28,269 nt of DNA from an uncultured Flavobacterium sp. (lineage in GTDB: Bacteria; Bacteroidota; Bacteroidia; Flavobacteriales; Flavobacteriaceae), in NCBI RefSeq assembly GCF_946482535.1, contig NZ_CAMLRU010000011.1:1-28269 (forward strand), in the 5' to 3' direction. Positions 15,761 through 24,325 of the stretch are shown here, piece by piece. The position numbers were made by a program, and so were the translations under genes. Below the pieces are notes generated by a model that was not told the DNA's origin, searched no databases, and saw nothing but the letters and a program-made list of their open reading frames with translations. Every line of letters begins with the position of its first letter. Positions within the stretch are counted from its first letter, which is position 1.

Positions 15761-15768
15761 CAAAGATA
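15761..15768 (-). promoter_or_regulatory. -7 box for the HMG-CoA reductase-kinase pair
   Basis: The minus strand reads TATCTTTG, a full match to TAnnTTTG, 26 bases before the reductase ATG. It lies in the 75-bp gap after the AsmA-like gene. The -33 region at 19-base spacing is poor, so strength is uncertain. Confidence 0.55.
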
Positions 15769-15809
15769 AGTTATAGCATTTGAATTTGTTCTCCAAAAAA
15801 CTATGGAAA

Positions 15810-18587
15810 TTATTGCGGTTTAGGTTCCGCTGAAATCGGTTGCGGCACTTCGCCTTCGTATTCGGTTTCTTGCAAGTCTTCGGTTTGTTTGCCTAAACGG
15901 ACTTTGGGTTCATCTTGGGTTCCGGTGACTTTTATCGGGATACCGATGATGCCGAATGGCGGTAAACCCAAACGCATTTTGATATTCAATTTCCCATCGA
16001 AACTGGTTTGGCCTTCAATTCTTGGACGGAAACCGGCCACTTTGAATTTGAAACGCTCAATATTGATAATGTTGTTTTTGATAGTAGTTTTGATATCTAC
16101 TTGCGAAACATCAGGGTTTTTGATGGCGTCTTTACCGGTTTTTTTACTTACGGCGCCAAACATTTTGAAGCCTTTCATTTTGACTTTCTTTACCGATAAA
16201 GTTCCTTTTCCGGTTAAAGAAGGATAAATGGGTGCCATATTCGCATCGAGAATTCCGGCAACTTTGTAATCTAGTGAAACAATTCCTTCGGCACTTTCGG
16301 CAGCGGTGGCCATTTCTCGGAACATTTTTACTTCGTTATAAGCGCGTTTGATGTCGAATTCTTTGGCCAGAATTTTAAAATCGAAGAAGGCTTTCTCTGC
16401 GGATTGACTGCCGTAAACCAAATCCATTTTAACATTGGCACCAATTAAATCAAAACCGGATTGTTTGAGTTCCAATTGGCTTTTGTTGATTTTCATATTG
16501 CCTTTTAGATTGTCTATCGCCAAACCTTCAAAATTGATTTTATTCGCCGTTGCATTAAACTGCAAATCGAAATTGGACGGAATAACTACCACTCCGGAAG
16601 TAACGGTTGGTTCTGCCGTTTTAGTAGTATCAGAAACCGTTGTCGCGGTGGTTTGCGCCATGAATTCATCGACATTGATATAATCCGAATGCAATTGGAA
16701 ATTTCCTTTTAAAATAGCTTTATCGGTCAAAACAAAATCGATTACATTTTGCAGGTAACCATTCATTTTAAAATCAGATTGTCCATAGGCTGCGAGGAAA
16801 TCATTAAAGTTCATTTTGTCCTGATTGAATAAAAATGTGCCTTCTTTGATAACAAAAGGTTTGGGCAAATATTCCGAAGTGGTTTTGATGTTTCGCAACT
16901 TCAAAGTGCCTTTGTTTTGCAACTTGGCGTATCGACCGTTCATGGCATCGTCTTGCGAGCCTTTGAAAGACACATCAGCATTGACATAACCTTCCAATTC
17001 CAGTCCTTTTTGAGAGAAAACTTTATAGATTTTGCCCAAGTCTAATTCGCCTTTGGCTTTGATATCGTATTTGATGTTTTCGAAATTCTGCAATTTGGCA
17101 TTCACAAAAATCGGTTTGCCTTCAAACTCAAAAGAAGCCGGAGTGATGTTGATGTTCAAATCTTCGAGTGACCCTTTTTGGTCTAAAATGGTCGCTACTA
17201 CATTGATATTCTGAATCGGATTCGGGTAATAATCGGTTTTAACGTAACCGTTTTTGAAATTGATTTTCCCGTTGGTTACCGGAATTTTGCCATTCTTTTT
17301 GTCGTAAACACCGTTCGATTTGATGTCCATATTTAAGACACCGCGCAAATCCATTTTTTCCAACCCGAAAGCTTTGTCCATTTGGGCCAAATCGATTTTG
17401 GAGTTGATTCGGGCGCTGATATTGGGTTTCGACAAACCTTCGGTTTTGATGATGGCTTTGACGTAATCTTTATCGACATTGAAGAAAATCGAATCGATAT
17501 TGACTTTTAGTTTTTCGGTATCTAATGACGGTAATTTGGTGTCAAAATTCAGGAAGATGTTTGATACCGGAAACGGTGCGTCTTTGTATTCGATTAAACC
17601 GTCTCGGATTTTCATATTGAAAGCCACATCGGGTTTTTGATTTTGGGAGGCGATGTATTTTCCTTTTAGCGTAAAGGATAAATCGGTGCTGCCTTTTACC
17701 TTGGTTTTATCGAGCCAAGTTACATAAGCCGGTGGCAACGCTGTGAAGAAATCGTTGAGTTTACTGTCTTCGGATTTGATATTGAAATCCATATCATAGC
17801 CATTGCTCAGGAAGTCGAATTTCCCACTGAATTCTACCGGAAGCTTGTTGATTTTTAAGTTGTTTTGCTGGAAGACAAACGCCAGGGAATTGGTGTTGAT
17901 TTTGGTAATCAAATCGGCTTTGACCTTTTTGTTTTTGAGGTATTGTTGGCCGTCGTAGGCAAAATCAAAGTTTTCGATTTCTGCTTCGGTATAAATATCG
18001 AAAATGGCTTGGTCTAAATCGCCGTTACCAACATAATTAAAGCCATTAGCATCGATTAAAATCTTAGTCGATTTGTCGTCGTAAACCAAGTGGCTGTCTT
18101 CGATGGCGATTTTATCTAGTCGAAGTGACGTGTTGCTTGTGGTATCTTTTTTAGTAGTTTCTGCTTCGGATATATAGACATTGTAATTGGCTTCGCCTTT
18201 GGCATTAACTTTTACGTTAATCAAAGCATTTGAGACATAAATCTTATCGATGGTCACACTTTTGTCAAAAATTAAAGAGCTGACATCTATGCCGAAGGAC
18301 ACTTCATTGGCGGAAACCAAGGTTTCTTTTTGGTAAGGTGCCGAACCTTTCAGGGAAAAATCGGTTAGCGTTAAAGTCAGTGACGGAAAGTGATTGAAAA
18401 AGGAAAGATTGGCTTCTTTAAAATCGAGTTCACCATTCAGTTTTTTATTGGCAAATCCTTTTACTTCTTCGGCAATTTTTCCGGGAAACAGTATTGGCAT
18501 CAAAAACATCAAAAGAATAATTGATCCAAAAGAAATTCCGGTTATCTTTAAAATCCTGACTATTATCGACTTTGATGGTCTTTTCAT
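15810..18587 (-). CDS. AsmA-like envelope protein, 925 residues
   Basis: The protein has one N-terminal membrane helix (about residues 18-35, GISFGSIILLMFLMPILF), followed by about 870 residues of beta-rich sequence typical of AsmA/TamB relatives. Phrases such as LDFKEANLSFFNHFPSLTLT near the start and repeated strand patterns with K-L-NI-G-F motifs support this. The C-terminal region (about 730-890) contains the AsmA C-terminal domain, ending with GTQDEPKVRLGK. A poorly conserved proline-rich and acidic tail follows. Members of this family are thought to form long grooves that carry phospholipids between membranes, or to influence outer-membrane assembly. The protein should be anchored in the inner membrane and reach into the periplasm. 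A perfect -7 box ends only four bases before the ATG, so the transcript may be leaderless. Confidence 0.85.
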   Translation of the reverse strand: MKRPSKSIIVRILKITGISFGSIILLMFLMPILFPGKIAEEVKGFANKKLNGELDFKEANLSFFNHFPSLTLTLTDFSLKGSAPYQKETLVSANEVSFGIDVSSLIFDKSVTIDKIYVSNALINVKVNAKGEANYNVYISEAETTKKDTTSNTSLRLDKIAIEDSHLVYDDKSTKILIDANGFNYVGNGDLDQAIFDIYTEAEIENFDFAYDGQQYLKNKKVKADLITKINTNSLAFVFQQNNLKINKLPVEFSGKFDFLSNGYDMDFNIKSEDSKLNDFFTALPPAYVTWLDKTKVKGSTDLSFTLKGKYIASQNQKPDVAFNMKIRDGLIEYKDAPFPVSNIFLNFDTKLPSLDTEKLKVNIDSIFFNVDKDYVKAIIKTEGLSKPNISARINSKIDLAQMDKAFGLEKMDLRGVLNMDIKSNGVYDKKNGKIPVTNGKINFKNGYVKTDYYPNPIQNINVVATILDQKGSLEDLNINITPASFEFEGKPIFVNAKLQNFENIKYDIKAKGELDLGKIYKVFSQKGLELEGYVNADVSFKGSQDDAMNGRYAKLQNKGTLKLRNIKTTSEYLPKPFVIKEGTFLFNQDKMNFNDFLAAYGQSDFKMNGYLQNVIDFVLTDKAILKGNFQLHSDYINVDEFMAQTTATTVSDTTKTAEPTVTSGVVVIPSNFDLQFNATANKINFEGLAIDNLKGNMKINKSQLELKQSGFDLIGANVKMDLVYGSQSAEKAFFDFKILAKEFDIKRAYNEVKMFREMATAAESAEGIVSLDYKVAGILDANMAPIYPSLTGKGTLSVKKVKMKGFKMFGAVSKKTGKDAIKNPDVSQVDIKTTIKNNIINIERFKFKVAGFRPRIEGQTSFDGKLNIKMRLGLPPFGIIGIPIKVTGTQDEPKVRLGKQTEDLQETEYEGEVPQPISAEPKPQ

Positions 18588-18591
18588 AGTT

Positions 18592-18599
18592 CAAAAGTA
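18592..18599 (-). promoter_or_regulatory. -7 box immediately before the AsmA-like gene
   Basis: The minus strand reads TACTTTTG, a full match to TAnnTTTG, ending four bases before the ATG at 18587. If it is used, transcription starts at or within a few bases of the start codon. An alternative, weaker box TAAATTTT (18620-18627) would leave a leader of about 30 bases. Confidence 0.5.
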
Positions 18600-18650
18600 C
18601 AATTCCACCAACAGACAAAAAAATTTATCGGAAAATTTTTTATAAAACAT

Positions 18651-18676
18651 AAGCCACGCTTAAAAAAACGTGGCTT
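18651..18676 (-). terminator. Probable terminator of the starch operon
   Basis: AAGCCACG (18651-18658) pairs with CGTGGCTT (18669-18676) around a ten-base loop. The minus-strand sequence after the stem is T-rich (ATGTTTTATAAAAAATTTT) but has no clean T-run. It lies 30 bases past the amylase stop codon, which is the right place for an operon end. Confidence 0.6.
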
Positions 18677-18706
18677 CTGCAAAATAATTATATAACTAAT
18701 CTAACC

Positions 18707-21571
18707 TTATTGTTTAATTAATTTCATCGTTGCGGAATTATTATTCAAATCAAAAGCTTTGACTAAATAAATACCGCTGTTCAATTCATTGATATCAAAT
18801 TGATAGTCTTCTGATGAAATATTTTCAAATGATTTAACTCTTTGTCCGGTGATGGAATACACTTCAACTTTGGCCACCTGTCCTTTAATGCTGAAACTTC
18901 CTGAAGTAGGATTCGGATACAAACTCACTTCACTGATTACATTAAAATCATCATTGCCCAATGCTGCAGGTTGGTTTCCATAAACTCTGAATCCGCCCGG
19001 TGGCAAAGTGATTGTTGCGGTGGTATTGGTTACATTGTAAGGCGTATTGTCCATTAAATTGTACCAGTTTCCGGTGTAAGGAAAACTTGGATTGATATTC
19101 TGACTTGCCACCGACATATTGGCAATGATTACCACATTTTTCAGTTGGGTTGACGGCAAAGAATTGTCATAAACATAAATTCTTTGTCTGATGTTATTAC
19201 CGTCAGGGCTGATGGCATAATCTCCTTCAAACACTTGTTCTTCGATTTTCATTTGGATTAATCTTTTCCAATCGTTATACACTTGTTGTCTGTTAGGAGT
19301 TGTCATAGTTAACCAGTTATTCACCCATTGTGGTTGTGGTTTGGTGTCCAGTTTACAATCACCGGTAGTAGTATCTGATTCTGAATTTACCGTACCGTTG
19401 TTACAAGTGTAAATAGAATTGTTCATTCCTAATTCTGCAAAGTGCCAGATCATTTTTGGTCCCGGAACTAAAATAGACAATGCACCGATAGCTGACATTC
19501 TTGGTACAGCATTGTTCAGATTGTTTAATGGCGGTGCTGTTCCTCCACCATTTCCGTAAGTTATGGCTTCGTAAACCAATCGGTCTTTGTCATGGCTTTC
19601 CGGGTAACCTAACAAACGTTTTCCAGAGAATCCTCTGCTCACGTGTCCCATTCTGGTGATATCGGCATTGGTTGAATACCCCATAGCCAATTGCTTGTAG
19701 GCTTCGTGTAATTCTCCCCACATCATAACACCTTTACTTGGCGTTTCTCCTAAACGGTAATTGGCCCATTGTTGTTCTTCACTATCTCCGCCCAAATGTT
19801 CGAAAATCACATAGTGTGTTGGATCCAATAGCCAAGAATAATCTGCATATTCTTTAAGTACCGCTACCCTGTCTGCCTGATAGGCATTGGTACAAGTATC
19901 GTCACCACCGGAACAAGCTTGGGTAAATCCTTTGGTCAAATCCCAACGGAATCCGTCAATTTTAAATTCTTGTATCCATTGTTTGATGACTCTTTTGGTG
20001 TAGTATTTTGTTCTTGTGGCAGAGTGATTAAAATCGGCTCCAACTCCGTAACTGTGTCTGGCAAACTCATTAAAATAAGGATTGTCTGCGGCAGGATCTC
20101 CCCATCCGTCACCGTCGGCGTCTTTCATCCACATTCTAACCATTGGATTTCTACCGAAAGCATGATTTAAAGCGACATCCAAAATTACTGCAATGCCGTT
20201 TTGGTGGCACAAATCAATGAATTCTTTAAACTTGTCTGCTCTTCCATAGAATTTATCCAAGGCCATATGATAAGCGGTGTTGTATCCCCAACTCTCATTG
20301 CCTTCAAATTCCATCACGGGCATTAATTGGATGGCATTAACTTTTAAATTTTTAAAATAATCTATTTTATCGATTAAATCTTGGTAGTTTCTGTCAGCAT
20401 CAAAATCTCTAATCAGCACTTCATAAACCACTAAATCTTCTTTTTTAGGTTTTACAAAATTGGTAGTTGCCGTACTCCAATTGTATGGTGTTTGACCGGT
20501 TTGCAATACCGTAACTTCTCTTTCTTGACCTGAAGGGTAAGCCGGTAAATTAGGATAAGAAGCAGCCGGAATGTAAGGGTCATCAAAAGGAGACAAAACT
20601 AATGTTGAATAAGGGTCGGCTGTTTTTACAACTGCCGGTGAATTGGTTGTCGGAGTGGAATCTACCACCCAATATTGATAAGTATATTGTTGTCCTGAGG
20701 TTAATCCGGTTAATTCTAACCAAAATTTCCCAGAACTCGGGTCTTTTTTCATTAAATAATTGGTTCCGGGTTGCCAGTTATTAAAACTACCGGCTACATA
20801 GACAAAATCTTTTCCGGGTGCATCGAGAACCAATGTTGCTCTGGTAGCATCTGACGCGTTATAGTTGATTCCGTCTTCCAGAGAAGTTCCCATGGCTTCA
20901 TTCACTGTCCCTGCATTTACAATTACCCCAAAAGTTTTAGAAAAGAAGGTAGCTCCTTGTGTAATTTGCAACTCATAACTTTTATTGGCCGTAATATTAG
21001 TATCAGTATAACTATAGTTTGTCCCCGAGAAAGTATTAATGCTTACTCCGTTGGCCAACAAATTATAATTAGCCGCACCATTGGTATTTGAGGCTGTTAT
21101 AGTTAAGTTTTGTCCACTGTTAATGATGGTGTTACTGTATTCAACCGGTGTGATTAAAGAGGCTTGAAAAGCTCCAACATCCAAAGTCAAATCAACTGTT
21201 TGGGCATTACCCGCTGCATTTCTGAAAACCATATTTATTTTGGTTACAGAGCCTGAGCTAACATTGTAAAATTGTAAAATAGTTGGTGTTAAATCCAATT
21301 TATAAATATTACCGGACACTAGTGTTAAAGCCGGTTGTGTTGTATTATTTCCCCAAGAGCCTTTAACATTTTGCCAAGGTGTTCCGTTAACCGTTACTCC
21401 CGTGTGGGCATAAATGGTCCCTGTGTAGGTCGCCAAACCGGTTCCTGTTTTGTCAAAAAGGATTGTAGCTGAAGCTGTAGCATCCGGGTTAGAACCGCCT
21501 TGCCAAGAGACTTGAGCCATACTTAGGTTACAAAATAACCCTGTGAATAGAAATAAAAAAACTTTTTTCAT
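18707..21571 (-). CDS. GH13 alpha-amylase exported by the type IX secretion system
   Basis: The 954-residue enzyme should hydrolyse alpha-1,4-glucans outside the cell or on its surface. A signal peptide (MKKVFLFLFTGLFCNLSMAQ) is followed by a DUF4961-like region, two beta-sandwich segments up to about residue 230, and a CBM48-like domain (about 235-340, with VYVAGSFNNWQPG). The GH13 catalytic barrel starts near residue 385. Its four motifs are present: DVALNH (D465), GFRWDLT with nucleophile D544, VIFEHLGG with acid/base E591, and PESHDKD with D661. The last 75 residues (SLYPNPTSGSFSIKG to the C-terminus) form a type A secretion domain of T9SS substrates. It is the last gene of the susCDE operon. 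A hairpin with a T-run lies just upstream of its ATG and may lower its expression relative to the other genes. Confidence 0.93.
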   Translation of the reverse strand: MKKVFLFLFTGLFCNLSMAQVSWQGGSNPDATASATILFDKTGTGLATYTGTIYAHTGVTVNGTPWQNVKGSWGNNTTQPALTLVSGNIYKLDLTPTILQFYNVSSGSVTKINMVFRNAAGNAQTVDLTLDVGAFQASLITPVEYSNTIINSGQNLTITASNTNGAANYNLLANGVSINTFSGTNYSYTDTNITANKSYELQITQGATFFSKTFGVIVNAGTVNEAMGTSLEDGINYNASDATRATLVLDAPGKDFVYVAGSFNNWQPGTNYLMKKDPSSGKFWLELTGLTSGQQYTYQYWVVDSTPTTNSPAVVKTADPYSTLVLSPFDDPYIPAASYPNLPAYPSGQEREVTVLQTGQTPYNWSTATTNFVKPKKEDLVVYEVLIRDFDADRNYQDLIDKIDYFKNLKVNAIQLMPVMEFEGNESWGYNTAYHMALDKFYGRADKFKEFIDLCHQNGIAVILDVALNHAFGRNPMVRMWMKDADGDGWGDPAADNPYFNEFARHSYGVGADFNHSATRTKYYTKRVIKQWIQEFKIDGFRWDLTKGFTQACSGGDDTCTNAYQADRVAVLKEYADYSWLLDPTHYVIFEHLGGDSEEQQWANYRLGETPSKGVMMWGELHEAYKQLAMGYSTNADITRMGHVSRGFSGKRLLGYPESHDKDRLVYEAITYGNGGGTAPPLNNLNNAVPRMSAIGALSILVPGPKMIWHFAELGMNNSIYTCNNGTVNSESDTTTGDCKLDTKPQPQWVNNWLTMTTPNRQQVYNDWKRLIQMKIEEQVFEGDYAISPDGNNIRQRIYVYDNSLPSTQLKNVVIIANMSVASQNINPSFPYTGNWYNLMDNTPYNVTNTTATITLPPGGFRVYGNQPAALGNDDFNVISEVSLYPNPTSGSFSIKGQVAKVEVYSITGQRVKSFENISSEDYQFDINELNSGIYLVKAFDLNNNSATMKLIKQ

Positions 21572-21583
21572 AGCTTAAAATTT

Positions 21584-21609
21584 AAAAAAAGGGTTTCTTA
21601 AAGAAACCC
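21584..21609 (-). terminator. Terminator-like hairpin between the susE-like and amylase genes
   Basis: GGGTTTCTT and AAGAAACCC (21591-21609) form a nine-base inverted repeat around one base, followed on the minus strand by seven T residues (21584-21590). A-T pairs from the flanking runs can lengthen the stem. The T-run ends 12 bases before the amylase ATG. No promoter box is visible between the hairpin and the amylase start, so the amylase probably depends on read-through. Confidence 0.75.
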
Positions 21610-21632
21610 TTTTTTAGTTATTCTTAATTTAC

Positions 21633-22685
21633 TTATTGAAGAGTCACTGAATAAGTGTATTGTCTCGGATTGCTTAAATCTAAAACAACATTATAAGTAC
21701 CGGCGGCATCAACAGATAAGTTTGGACCGTCATAATTCATAGAACCATCTTCATCCGGATCACCTCCAAAATTGATAGTCCAAGCATCATTAGCTCTGAA
21801 TTTAAATTCTCCGGCAGACATTGTTACAACGCCTTCCCATTTTTTGGTAGATGAGTTGTATGTTAATGGAGTACTAGAACCCCATCCACCTGGTGTGGCA
21901 GCTCCCACAATACCCCAAGTAGTAGGCTCAACAGTGTACAACAAAGTAGTTGTGTTTGCTCTAACTCTGTAATATCCGGCAGTAGCAGTGATATCAGACT
22001 CTCCTGTTTCTGCTAATACTCCTGAGAATGAACCGTCATCACCCCAATCTGTATTACCCCAGTTGAAGTTTCCTGCTGGATCCGGCGCTACAAATTTAAA
22101 TCCACCATCTAACCAAATGTATCCTTCATAATCTGTTTCACCAAAAGCTGATGAAGCTACTCTTGGAGCTGTTGGAGGATTCCAACCTTGGTGATTTCCA
22201 GGTACCGCTAATTTTGGTAAATCAGTAGAGTAAGGTGTCACTAAATAAGTGATTACATCTGAGAATTTTTCTTCGCTACCGGTTGTTCCTACTGTAGCTC
22301 TAATTCTGATTTCAAGACCTCCTTGTACAAAAGGAGTTAAACCTGCTGCTGAAGAAGCACCATTTAAAGCGTCTGAAGTTACAGTAGCATATGTATTTGA
22401 AGTACTCACTAAATCAATCGGAGTATCAAAATCATCCCCTGATTTGTCTACTTGAACCGTATAGGTTACTTCTGTAGGAGTTCCGTAATCCATGTCTTCC
22501 CAAGTTAATGACAAGCCCGGGTTGGTTGGTGTTTCAGGATTTAAAATTACACCTTCGCCCGAAACCGGTGAAAGAATTTTAAACTCTGCTGTATTATCTA
22601 AAAATCGTAAATCTTGTTCGTCTGTACAAGAGGCAAACCCTGTAATCAAGGTAACTGCTAATAATGATTTAACTATATTTTTCAT
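21633..22685 (-). CDS. susE: SusE/SusF-like starch-binding lipoprotein
   Basis: This is a surface lipoprotein that binds malto-oligosaccharides and holds starch near the SusCD importer. The 350-residue protein has a lipobox FASC (C20) after a hydrophobic signal. Residues about 30-150 form a SusE-type N-terminal domain with an Ig-like pattern (LTWEDMDYGTPTEVTYTVQV). Two carbohydrate-binding modules follow: about 156-254 (LAVPGNHQGW to LLYTVEPT) and about 256-350 (WGIVGAATPGGW to YTYSVTLQ). The aromatic residues near each module start (W168, W256) may line the sugar sites. It is shorter than the Bacteroides thetaiotaomicron SusE and SusF. The gene lies 28 bp after susD and shares its transcript. 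SusE and SusF types are hard to tell apart; I use susE because of the two-module layout. Confidence 0.85.
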   Translation of the reverse strand: MKNIVKSLLAVTLITGFASCTDEQDLRFLDNTAEFKILSPVSGEGVILNPETPTNPGLSLTWEDMDYGTPTEVTYTVQVDKSGDDFDTPIDLVSTSNTYATVTSDALNGASSAAGLTPFVQGGLEIRIRATVGTTGSEEKFSDVITYLVTPYSTDLPKLAVPGNHQGWNPPTAPRVASSAFGETDYEGYIWLDGGFKFVAPDPAGNFNWGNTDWGDDGSFSGVLAETGESDITATAGYYRVRANTTTLLYTVEPTTWGIVGAATPGGWGSSTPLTYNSSTKKWEGVVTMSAGEFKFRANDAWTINFGGDPDEDGSMNYDGPNLSVDAAGTYNVVLDLSNPRQYTYSVTLQ

Positions 22686-22713
22686 TGTTGTATCTTTTAA
22701 TTTTTTTTAAATA

Positions 22714-24315
22714 TTAATAACCCGGGTTTTGTGTCAAGTTTGGATTGGAAGCCAATGACTGTGCTGGAATTGGGAACAATTTGAAATTGTTAGAAATAGC
22801 AATTCCGTTAGATCCGTTTCCTTTCCATGCCCAATTATAACTACCTCCGGTATATTTTCCAAATCGGATTAAATCTTGTCTTCTGTGAGATTCCCAGTGT
22901 AATTCTCTGGCTCTTTCATCTAAGATGAAATCCAAAGTTAATTCTCCGGCATCGATATTAGCAGCTGTACTTCCGCTATTGGCTCTTTCTCTAAGGGCAT
23001 TAACATAAGTAACTGCTTGAGACACGGTAGCTCCCGAAGCACCTCTTGCGGCACATTCTGCATACATCAAATAAACATCTGCTAATCTGAATAATGGGAA
23101 ATCGGTGTCAACAAAAGTTGAGTTTGGACCTGCTACACCTGCTGAAGTTCTGTTAGAAAATTTAGCTAAAATGTACCCTTGATCTCTGTTAGCAACATCA
23201 CTAATTTCAATATCTCTAACGCCTGAGATGATTGTGTTTCTAACGTCGTTATCGAAATCAGCTCCGTCAAATTTTTGAACAAACTGTTTTCTCAAACGCA
23301 AAGCACCACCCCATCCTCCGGAGCCAACTCCAAGAGAAACACCGTTTTGCTCAATTGAACCAACTTGACCGTTAATCATTACTGTAGTTGGACCATAGTT
23401 TTGAGTAACTTGACCATCAGATTGTAAAGAGAAAATCATTTCCGGAGAAGTGTGATTGTCTGCTTTAAAATTGTTCAAGTAATTAGAGTTCAAAGTATAC
23501 CCTCCGGCAATAATTTGGCTACAAACAGCAGCACATTCAGAATATTTAGGAGTTCCAATGTACACTTCTGCATTCAAATAAATTTTAGCCAAAACCATTT
23601 GAGCGAAAGCTTTATCTAATCTACCATACTCATTAGTACGAGCCGGTTTCAAGTTAGGAATAACCTCATTCAATTCTGTTTCAATAAAGGTAAACAACTG
23701 TTGTCTGTCATATTCCGGACCGGCAAAATTAACCGGATCAGCTTCTGTCAAAAAAGGTGCTTTACCGTATAAATCCATTAAATTGTAATAAGCATAAGCT
23801 CTTAACACTTTAACTTCATTGCGATAATCTGCAATATCCGCTAATAAAGCAGCATCAGTCACTCCTCTTCCGCTTAATTTTGAAGGGGTGGTTTGTCTCA
23901 AATATTCATTGGCTAAAGCTACTTCAGCCATTGTTCTACTGAACATCCCTAAGATAATCGGGTTGCTGGCATTCCAGATATTTCTTTGAAGTTCTCTGGT
24001 TCCGGGGTCATTTTCATAACTCCACAACACTTCGTCTGTGGTTAAATCCTGAAGATACCACAAACATCTACCAAACTGACTGGTTCCTGCATCAATTCCT
24101 TGAAGGAAAGAGGATCCTGCATCTCCGGCTCCGGTTAATGACAAGTTGCCATAAACACCGGCCAAACCAGACTTGTATGCGCCCGGCTGTGCAAAAAACT
24201 GCTCAGACAAAAAGATATCATCATCTTCTGGCACCACATCCAAATCACTTGTACATGAACTTAGTACAAGGAAAAAGCCTAGCAAATAAAAGGCATTCAT
24301 TTTTAATTTTTTCAT
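22714..24315 (-). CDS. susD: SusD-family starch-binding outer-membrane lipoprotein
   Basis: SusD forms the lid of the SusC transporter and binds the oligosaccharide on the cell surface. The protein is 533 residues from the chosen start, with a lipobox LSSC (C21) after a hydrophobic signal, then the typical N-terminus DLDVVPEDDDIFLSEQFF. TPR-like helices (for example KVLRAYAYYNLMDLYGKAPF) and the C-terminal RagB/SusD segment ERARELHWESHRRQDLIRFG are present. The frame is open 11 codons further upstream to 24348, overlapping susC. I prefer the ATG at 24313-24315 because the longer start would place a polar stretch before the signal peptide. The gene starts 10 bp after the susC stop codon, the normal tight pairing. 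Confidence 0.94.
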   Translation of the reverse strand: MKKLKMNAFYLLGFFLVLSSCTSDLDVVPEDDDIFLSEQFFAQPGAYKSGLAGVYGNLSLTGAGDAGSSFLQGIDAGTSQFGRCLWYLQDLTTDEVLWSYENDPGTRELQRNIWNASNPIILGMFSRTMAEVALANEYLRQTTPSKLSGRGVTDAALLADIADYRNEVKVLRAYAYYNLMDLYGKAPFLTEADPVNFAGPEYDRQQLFTFIETELNEVIPNLKPARTNEYGRLDKAFAQMVLAKIYLNAEVYIGTPKYSECAAVCSQIIAGGYTLNSNYLNNFKADNHTSPEMIFSLQSDGQVTQNYGPTTVMINGQVGSIEQNGVSLGVGSGGWGGALRLRKQFVQKFDGADFDNDVRNTIISGVRDIEISDVANRDQGYILAKFSNRTSAGVAGPNSTFVDTDFPLFRLADVYLMYAECAARGASGATVSQAVTYVNALRERANSGSTAANIDAGELTLDFILDERARELHWESHRRQDLIRFGKYTGGSYNWAWKGNGSNGIAISNNFKLFPIPAQSLASNPNLTQNPGY

Positions 24316-24325
24316 AGTTATTTTT

